From Ochromonadaceae sp. CCMP2298 (taxonomy: Eukaryota > Sar > Synurophyceae > Ochromonadales > Ochromonadaceae): a stretch of DNA of 14,075 nucleotides. Under the pieces are notes generated by a model. It saw only the letters and a list, made by a program, of their open reading frames with translations, had not been told where the DNA came from and did not search any database. Below, piece after piece: positions 8,109-14,075 of the stretch. Position numbers and translations under genes: made by a program. The number at the start of each line of letters is the position of its first letter. Positions within the stretch are counted from its first letter, which is position 1. Location: contig MU634241.1 in assembly GCA_026770595.1 (NCBI GenBank), forward strand, positions 1 through 14,075, given 5' to 3'.

Positions 8109-8604
8109 CTACAGGGTAGGCACGTATACAAGACTGAACCACGCTGTTGCCGCCAGGCCCAAGAGGGTGAATGCGTATATGGGCAGGTCGCCGCCATCGT
8201 TCGTGACGCCCCACTGGTCGCCCACCTTTTTCGCGTACCGCTTCCTGGGGGCGCTGCACTGCGGGCAGATGAACCCCTTCTTCTGCTCCTCGAAGTACTT
8301 GCCGTTGCCGTCGATATCGCGATCATAGACGTAACCGCAGTCCGCGCACACCTAGGTAAGTAGAGCGGTAAGGAAGAGCACAAGGCGCGGCGTCGTGTGT
8401 CCTGAAACTTACCCAGTCGCCAGACCAGTACTCGCTGTTCGTCTCCTCAACAACGGGCTTCTTCGCAGCCAGCTGGCTGAAAGTGCTCCTGCGCACGCTC
8501 AACTTCGGGGCAGGTCTAAGGGCAAACCCGTGCGTCTCAGGGCACAGGCAGCATGCGATCACGAACAGCAGCGCCGCGAATTGGAAGAACCTGGAGGCGA
8601 ACAT
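8109..8604 (-). CDS. RBD1: Membrane-anchored plastid rubredoxin (RBD1/RubA type)
   Basis: Exons 8604-8413 and 8351-8109, with a 61-nt phase-0 intron (TGG|GTAAGT ... CTAG|GTG); 144 residues. Seen: a signal peptide MFASRFFQFAALLFVIACC ending near HG|FALRPAPK, with Phe at the probable +1 position and a basic/Ser-rich transit-like stretch. A SGDW motif is spliced directly to the rubredoxin core VCADCGYVYD (65-74). GFICPQCSAPRKRY supplies the second CxxC pair, so all four iron-ligating cysteines are present. A C-terminal hydrophobic segment (about residues 121-141) anchors the protein. Known: RBD1/RubA is a thylakoid-anchored rubredoxin needed for photosystem II assembly. Inference: a thylakoid protein imported through a complex plastid's membranes. 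The start is the first in-frame ATG; the longer frame relies on a TTG. Confidence 0.92.
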
Positions 8605-8987
8605 GGAGCCTTTACGTTTCGATGGAGCCTTCAAAGTTTGCAGCTGCAAGGGATGTGACTAAGAGGCGAGGCCAGACCATCCCTCCTCTCTCGCTCCTCT
8701 CCCTGCACAGAGAGACGAAGTCATCCATGCGTGCGCTGTGTCAGAGCTTGCTGCACCTTTGTTTTATCCGATTTTGTAATCCGGTTGTCAGGAAAAAACT
8801 GCGGAAAAAAAAAGTCTTCCATCCATCCTCATCCTAAAACTGGATTCAGTGACGGGGGGCGGTCATCAACACATTCTGAGTTGCGGTTAACTTTGCGTTC
8901 CAAGTACTTTCTTTCGCGTTGCATAGATCATTGTCCCAGCAACTGTCAGCAACTGTATCAGAATTCGCCATCCAGACTGCGCCCGCG
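8605..8987. promoter_or_regulatory. Shared divergent promoter region, rubredoxin (-) and carbonic anhydrase (+)
   Basis: 383 bp separate the two divergent start codons, so both 5' UTRs and both promoters must lie here unless elements reach into the genes. It contains an A-rich patch at about 8796-8813 and a perfect tandem 10-mer CAGCAACTGT (8937-8946 and 8947-8956) just upstream of the carbonic anhydrase ATG. No canonical TATA box was identified. Confidence 0.55.
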
Positions 8988-10700
8988 ATGTTGCTATCAG
9001 TGTTCTGCCTGACCGTTCTGGCCGTTCTTGCAGAGTCGGGGAAGAGTAAGCCAGGAGAAGCGAAGAGTTCCGAGTCGGAAACACTGGGCTGGACTTATGG
9101 ATCATCTGAATTGACTTGTGCTGGCACCGAGGAAGATTCATGTGGACCCGTAAGATGCAGACATATATAGAGTGTTTCCTCCGTGCACTGACCCTACTTC
9201 GTTTCTTCGTTTCTTTTTACCTCGAGCAGAAACGCTGGGGAAAGGTGGCCTCGGACTGCGATGGCAAACGCCAATCTCCGATCAACTTCGGGAGGGATAC
9301 AGTCACCTCAATGTGCAAAGCGGAGCCCGATTTTGAGATCGAAAAGGGCGGTTGTGATGTAAGTGCAAGATGCGAGTGGCACCTCGGCGTGTATGTATGT
9401 ATGGTTGTTGCTTGGATGCGGCCTAATTCACTTATTCTTATGGCATAGCACTGTTCTTGCATAAAGTTAGCACTTTTTATCGCCCTAATGTTCTCTAACC
9501 CCACTGGGTGATGCAGAAGTGGGAGCACTTTTCAACAACGTCTACCTTGGAGGTGGCCTTTGAAGGGTGCCGTCTGGCTGCCTCATACGAAGAGGCCTCA
9601 TACGAATTGCTGCATATGCACTTCCACTCGCCCTCAGAGCACACCGTGGGGTCGGGCTACTATGAGGGAGAGGTCCACCTGTGAGTATTCCCACTATTGA
9701 CCGTATATCCCACTCTCTCTTTGACTAACTATATCAATACCACTATCCAACTATCCATTTCGTAACATCTACCTCTAGCGTGCACAAGAACGCTCTCACC
9801 GGCAACCTGCTCGTCGTGGGCGTCTTCCTGCAGGTATCCGCTGGCCACACCAACAACTCTGGCAACGCCTTCCTCAAGAACATCTGGGACTTCAACCCCG
9901 AAGAAGAGGGCAGCGTGAGGTCCTTTCGTCCCAAGTCGCGCCCCAAGCTGAACCCCTACTACTCCCTCCTACCTGGCAGCCCTGCGCACTTCTCGTACCT
10001 CGGGTCGCTGACTACCCCCCCCTGTAGCGAGATCGTGCAGTGGGTTGTGTACGCCACGCCAGTCACCATCTCCGCCCAGGACCTGGCCTTACTGCGCTCA
10101 GCCTTCGCCGCCCTGCCCACCAACATCCTCTCAGAAGGGGGGAACAACAACCGTCTCACGGCCTCCACCGAGGGGCGAGATGTGAACTACGTGCCTGGAG
10201 GGGGGTGCGACGTGATGGGCTTGTCCACAGCCACGCTGGTGCTGGCGAAGACCACCGCAGGAGACAGCAGTGGCAGCGCCGATATCGCCTTGGGGTCCGT
10301 CATGCTGGCCAGCGTGGCCCTCGCGCTGTGCGTGGGCATCGCCGGCTACATCCTACGGTGCGACAAGAGACTAGGCGCAATGTTGCCTGAGTGGAATCGC
10401 TCTGAGGGAAGCCGGCCCGCGAGCGTTTTGATCGGTGGGGTAGGGTTTGGGGACGCGGCGGGCGGGGCGGGGGTCGGGGTGTGGGAAGACACAGCCTCAA
10501 TAGAGATGGAACGCTATGAAACAAAGAGCGCGCTACCCGCGCCCGAGCCCTTCTCTCCGCACGGCGCCCTCAGCAGCAGCATGTCTGACGACACGTTCTA
10601 CATGAATCAGTCTGTGGGCTCGTACCACCAAGAATCGGACTTTGCGGGCTCATACCGCCATGCGGACTGGAGCCTGCAGAATGTGTCGCTAGATATGTGA
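8988..10700 (+). CDS. Alpha-carbonic anhydrase, single-pass membrane protein with cytoplasmic tail
   Basis: Exons 8988-9149, 9230-9358, 9517-9680 and 9779-10700; introns 80, 158 and 98 nt (phases 0, 0, 2); 458 residues. It catalyses CO2/bicarbonate interconversion. Seen: signal peptide MLLSVFCLTVLAVLA; CGP joined to KRWG across intron 1; DGKRQSPINF (65-74); zinc ligands His132 and His134 in HMHFH and His151 in EVHLVH, the latter re-created across intron 3; SEHTV (137-141); and SLTTPPCSE (228-236) with Thr230 equivalent to the catalytic Thr199 of human CA II. Cys64 and Cys234 match the usual disulfide of secreted alpha-CAs. A transmembrane helix lies at about 321-344, followed by a basic RCDKR stop-transfer and a tail of about 110 residues. 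Inference: type I topology with the enzyme outside the cell or in an endomembrane/plastid lumen, as in animal CA XII. There is no plastid-type Phe after the signal peptide. It is divergent from the rubredoxin gene. Confidence 0.93.
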
Positions 10701-10747
10701 GGAGAGGTGGTTTGAAGTAGTGGGGAGAAGTACATGTGAGGAGAGGT
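10695..10747 (+). repeat. 14-nt direct repeat spanning the carbonic anhydrase stop codon
   Basis: ATGTGAGGAGAGGT occurs at 10695-10708 and again at 10734-10747. The first copy contains the TGA stop (10698-10700). The repeats sit in a G/A-rich stretch that continues to about 10785 with degenerate GAGGTAGT copies. Confidence 0.85.
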
Positions 10748-11306
10748 AGTGAGGTGGTGAGGTAGGGAGGAGAGGTAGTTACGATCTCCTTGCTGTTCGA
10801 GAGTCCCAATACCGGGACTATGCTATCGTCTATGCTTAGTTCCAGACTATGCTATCATCTATAGCCTCAAATTAGTCCACTAGCTTAGTAATCGTCATTA
10901 AATGGGCAAATTCCAACCCAAGACTGGTCGAACAGCACAAATAGGTGCTCAAGGTGGGGTCAAATAGTACAAGGTCACATAGTACAAGTTCACAAATTCA
11001 CAGTGTAAGGTCAATAAGGTCGAATAGTCAGGAATGGCTGGGGGATAATCTCATACTAATTCAAATTCACAGTGGAAACAATTTGTGCGGCAGGGCTTAG
11101 TACAGCAGCAGCAGGGCCCATCATTATCATAAATCACAGCAGGGGGTCTTCATCAGCAGAAGCTTTTCAGTATCACATATCCAGGATACGTCTCAGTATC
11201 TATCACAGCGCCATAATCACAGCACCATCCACAGCACCATATCCTGCCATCCTTCACCATACCACCACATCAGAGCATAGAGGATCAGCATCAGAGCATA
11301 ATAGCA
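10701..11306. other. Intergenic region between convergent genes, short-repeat rich
   Basis: This 606-bp spacer holds the 3' ends of the carbonic anhydrase and MAT1 genes. I see no gene. It contains several local duplications: GACTATGCTATC twice (about 10816 and 10844), AGTACAAG-type units at about 10965-10990, CAGCACCAT-type units at about 11218-11240, and three CATCAGAGCAT copies running into MAT1. Such content suggests slippage-driven, weakly constrained DNA. Confidence 0.5.
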
Positions 11307-11315
11307 TCAGAGCAT
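11268..11315. repeat. Three copies of an 11-mer overlapping the MAT1 stop
   Basis: CATCAGAGCAT occurs at 11268-11278, 11289-11299 and 11305-11315. Read on the minus strand, the last copy encodes the final residues and TGA stop of MAT1, and the other two continue into its 3' UTR. Confidence 0.85.
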
Positions 11316-12562
11316 CATCTCATTCCAGTTCCTCTTCTCATAGCTGCTGTGGTCATACCCCCCCGCCTGGTGCATCCTCCTCAACTCTGCGTTGCTCTTT
11401 ATCTTCCCAGCGGCTTCTTTTGCACCCAGCGGTTTGGGCTCCTCCCTCTGGCATAGAAACATCATAACAGGGTTGGGCGCAGTGGCCTCTACTGCCTTCA
11501 CGCTCTTGCTCTCCGGTCCCTCCTTCCCAGACAGACGCTCGAGCAGCTCCTGTGTTAGCGCGGGGTCTTTTTCCTATTTATAGGGAGAGGGGAGAGGGGA
11601 GAAAAAGGGTTAATGGATTGTACGCTTGTGCACATAGTACGCATAGATTATGCACATGCACGATTCGATACATATGTGTACACGTCTTAGAGCTGCATAC
11701 ACGCAGATGACATCAGAGATGAACATGTGCATGTGTGCTAGAGAACTTACCCCCAACATGATCTGGTTCAGCTGCTGCCGGGCGTCCTTTTTCCTTAGCC
11801 GCTCGTTCTTTACGCTCTCCTGTGGTGAAGGGGCGGTGGAGGGAGCAGAGTGTGTGGGGGAGGGGGGTCACTTCCGAATCCTGAAAGCGCAGTGTAAGGG
11901 TATCTCCTACATTCCATCTACTCACCTGAAACTTCACATCCCCCGCGACGATGGCGTCGGCCTGCACCTTGATGCTCACGCTGAGCTCCTTGAGCTGTTC
12001 GTTCTTGCGGAACTGGTTTCTCAAAATCTCCTTCGAATTCTGCGCCTTGTACTGCTCGATGGCCTCGTTGGTGCTGTCCACGTCGATCAGATTCACCAAA
12101 TTGTACACGATATCCTCCACCATCTCCTCGTAGTTCTTCCACTCATCCATGGTGGGGAAGTCAGACTCGACCTTGTTGTAGAGCGCCTTGATCTTGCGCC
12201 GAATAGAGCTGTCCCGCTCCACCTCCGTCTCGTCCAAGCTCTTCTTCGACAGCTACAGGGCAGTTGGGGGTGGAGAGTGGTCAATCAAGTTGGCTAGTTG
12301 GCTTGCCGACATAGCTCCAGTGTAACGGGCAGAACGGCACTTAGGCACCTACCTTGTCACGAGAGACCATGTTCTTGCATCGCGGGCATGCAAATTGCCG
12401 CTTCTTGTAAAGCTCGCGCTCTACGCAGCTCGAGCAGAAACGGTGCCCACATTTGCTTGCAGTGTTGACAAGGAAGACTTGCTCCGTGAGGTTTGACACG
12501 CCGCTTTGTCGCTTGCCGCACTGCGCGCACGCGTCGTGCAGGTCCTCATCGGATATGATCAT
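11307..12562 (-). CDS. MAT1: CDK-activating kinase assembly factor MAT1 (TFIIH subunit, Tfb3)
   Basis: Exons 12562-12353, 12252-11926, 11819-11751 and 11573-11307; three phase-0 introns of 100, 106 and 177 nt; 290 residues, close to human MAT1 (309). Known: MAT1 stabilises the CDK7-cyclin H kinase and ties it to TFIIH for transcription initiation, DNA repair and cell-cycle control in the nucleus. Seen: an N-terminal C3HC4 RING finger (Cys12, Cys15, Cys38, His40, Cys43, Cys46, Cys59, Cys62; CGHRFCSSCVE); the MAT1 core with KIKALYNKVESDFPTMDEWKNY followed by YEEMVEDIVYNLVNLIDVD, closely matching the animal and yeast pattern; a charged helical stretch spanning exons 2-3 (NSKEILRNQFRKNEQLKEL and NERLRKKDARQQLNQIM); and a C-terminus with a QAGGYDHS element like the conserved AGG(Y/W) motif. 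The third exon is only 69 nt. The C-terminal exon is the least conserved, but its splice phase and length fit. Confidence 0.92.
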
Positions 12563-13109
12563 CGCCGAGCTCGCTGCTTCAAGCCACACAGTACCACCAC
12601 GGCTTACACCACCCGACAGCACTAGAACAATCCTCGCTGATTGTGACTCTCCCCAGCAGCCTCCTGGGATGCAAGCGTTCCAGAGGCAATGCAGCTCCCT
12701 CCATCCCTCTGTCAAATTAGTCTGGTTTTGCCCTAATTTCCATAAAACACATGCTGCCGGAAGAGGGTTTTAATGCATTTTCCATATCTCTCTCTGGGGA
12801 ATTTGAATCCTTTATGATAGCACCCCCTTATAAAAATCTTCCGATAACGAATTATGGTGCAGACTGTAACAATAAAGTATGATAGATTTATAATGCTTGG
12901 ATGTTAGTTATCTGCAGAACCGGTCATAATAATAGAATTAGTAACAGACCCCATCGTACTGTATAGAGAACTCATGGCTGTGTGCAAGTAAAAGGATACA
13001 GTAACTTATTTGATTTGAATCACGTTCGTTATTTGTTCTTACTGTTTTAATAGAGATATAAGTTGAATCATGATAACAGGATCAGAATAAGATCAATAGG
13101 GCTGGGTAT
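12563..13109 (-). promoter_or_regulatory. Intergenic: MAT1 upstream region and alpha-tubulin 3' region
   Basis: A 547-bp spacer between two minus-strand genes. The half next to tubulin (about 12780-13100) is AT-rich and suits a 3' UTR and terminator region. The part next to MAT1 is GC-richer and probably carries its promoter. I see no gene, tRNA or strong repeat. Confidence 0.4.
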
Positions 13110-14075
13110 TTAGTACTCCTCGCCCATGTCCTCCTCCTCGCCCTCACCCTCGGCGGTCTCGGCACCCACCTCCTCGTAGTCCTTCTCGAGAGCGGCTAGG
13201 TCCTCACGGGCCTCGGAGAACTCTCCCTCCTCCATGCCCTCACCCACGTACCAGTGCACGAAGGCGCGCTTGGCGTACATGAGATCGAACTTGTGGTCGA
13301 TGCGGGACAGGGCCTCGGCGATGGCAGTGGTGTTGGAGATCATGCACACGGCGCGCTGGACGCGGGCAAGATCGCCACCGGGCACTACGGTAGGGGGCTG
13401 GTAGTTGATGCCGCACTTGAAGCCGGTGGGGCACCAGTCGACGAACTGCACGGTGCGCTTGGTCTTGATGGTGGCCACGGCGGAGTTCACGTCCTTGGGC
13501 ACCACGTCTCCGCGGTACATCATGCAGCACGCCATGTACTTGCCGTGGCGGGGGTCGCACTTGGTGAGCATGTTGGAGGGCTCGAACACGGAGTTGGTGA
13601 TCTCGTGCACAGACAGCTGCTCGTGGTACGCCTTTTCCGCAGAGATGATGGGCGCGTACGAGGTAAGCATGAAGTGGATACGGGGGTAGGGCACCAGGTT
13701 GGTCTGGAACTCGGACAGATCCACGTTCAGGGCGCCGTCGAAGCGCAGGGAGGCGGTGAGGGAGGACACCACCTGGGCGACCAGCCTGTTAAGGTTGGTG
13801 TAGGTGGGGCGCTCGATGTCGAGGTTGCGGCGGCACACGTCGTACAGGGCCTCGTTGTCGAGGCAGAAGGTGCAGTCGGTGTGCTCCAGCAGGGCGTGGG
13901 AGGACAGCACGTGGTTGTAGGGCTCAACCACGGCGGTGGCCACCTGGGGGGCGGGGGTTACGGTGAAGGAGAGCTTGGACTTGCGGCCGTAGTCCACGGA
14001 CAGGCGCTCGAGCAGCAGGGAGCCGAAGCCCGAGCCGGTACCACCGCCGGTGGCGTGGAAGATCATGAAGCCCTG
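13110..14075 (-). CDS. TUBA: Alpha-tubulin, partial (N-terminus beyond window edge)
   Basis: The last 321 residues of alpha-tubulin, uninterrupted by introns and running off the right end. Alpha-tubulin forms the alpha/beta heterodimer of microtubules. Seen: the tubulin nucleotide-binding signature [44 protein letters not shown] with the glutamate (Glu254 in standard numbering) that triggers GTP hydrolysis on beta-tubulin; [30 protein letters not shown]; and [21 protein letters not shown]. The C-terminus is acidic and ends EEDMGEEY, keeping the terminal tyrosine used in the detyrosination cycle. By comparison with the usual 450 residues, about 132 N-terminal residues are missing. Codons end overwhelmingly in G or C, more so than in neighbouring genes, as expected for a highly expressed gene. 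The stop is TAA at 13110-13112. Confidence 0.98.
   Translation of the reverse strand, partial: QGFMIFHATGGGTGSGFGSLLLERLSVDYGRKSKLSFTVTPAPQVATAVVEPYNHVLSSHALLEHTDCTFCLDNEALYDVCRRNLDIERPTYTNLNRLVAQVVSSLTASLRFDGALNVDLSEFQTNLVPYPRIHFMLTSYAPIISAEKAYHEQLSVHEITNSVFEPSNMLTKCDPRHGKYMACCMMYRGDVVPKDVNSAVATIKTKRTVQFVDWCPTGFKCGINYQPPTVVPGGDLARVQRAVCMISNTTAIAEALSRIDHKFDLMYAKRAFVHWYVGEGMEEGEFSEAREDLAALEKDYEEVGAETAEGEGEEEDMGEEY

Noticed and set aside
11650-12297. 215-codon plus-strand frame across MAT1
   Set aside because: It is antisense to conserved MAT1 exons, crosses their introns, and has no family features.
1-14075. CRISPR array, phage, transposase, toxin-antitoxin, rRNA or tRNA genes
   Set aside because: No spaced identical repeats, mobile-element proteins or RNA folds were seen; the gene set is nuclear eukaryotic.

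Overview
The window is nuclear DNA from a photosynthetic eukaryote. It carries an alpha-tubulin gene, a TFIIH/CDK-activating-kinase subunit, ten short GT-AG introns (61-177 nt) that each restore a conserved reading frame, and no prokaryotic operon signals. Two products are chloroplast-type: a thylakoid-type bestrophin and a membrane-anchored rubredoxin. The rubredoxin starts with a signal peptide followed by a phenylalanine (G|FALRP), the targeting style of complex red plastids (cryptophytes, haptophytes, photosynthetic stramenopiles). I cannot fix the lineage further. Gene density is high, with seven genes in 14 kb.

Layout, left to right. (1) 223-1548 (+): a galactokinase-family protein whose substrate and catalytic motifs are eroded and which ends in a hydrophobic tail anchor. 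(2) 1801-3456 (-): a chloroplast-type bestrophin in two exons; the striking pyrimidine-rich repeat tract at about 1805-2270 is best read as its long Ala/Gly/Ile/Glu repeat tail. (3) 4094-7331 (-): a putatively N-myristoylated dual-specificity phosphatase with two gelsolin-like regions around a long Ser/Pro-rich linker, related to plant MKP1; three exons. (4) 8109-8604 (-): an RBD1/RubA-type rubredoxin, two exons. (5) 8988-10700 (+): an alpha-carbonic anhydrase with signal peptide, transmembrane segment and cytoplasmic tail, four exons. (6) 11307-12562 (-): MAT1, four exons. (7) 13110 to beyond the right edge (-): alpha-tubulin lacking about its first 132 residues.

The genes do not form one pathway. 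A loose link exists between the bestrophin (thylakoid anion or bicarbonate channel), the rubredoxin (photosystem II assembly) and the carbonic anhydrase. The last two are divergently transcribed from a shared 383-bp region. I see no defence system, CRISPR array, transposase, rRNA or tRNA. The most notable points are the tail-anchored pseudo-galactokinase, the spliced-on repeat tail of the bestrophin, the phosphatase architecture, and a perfect 25-bp inverted repeat at 7614-7680.
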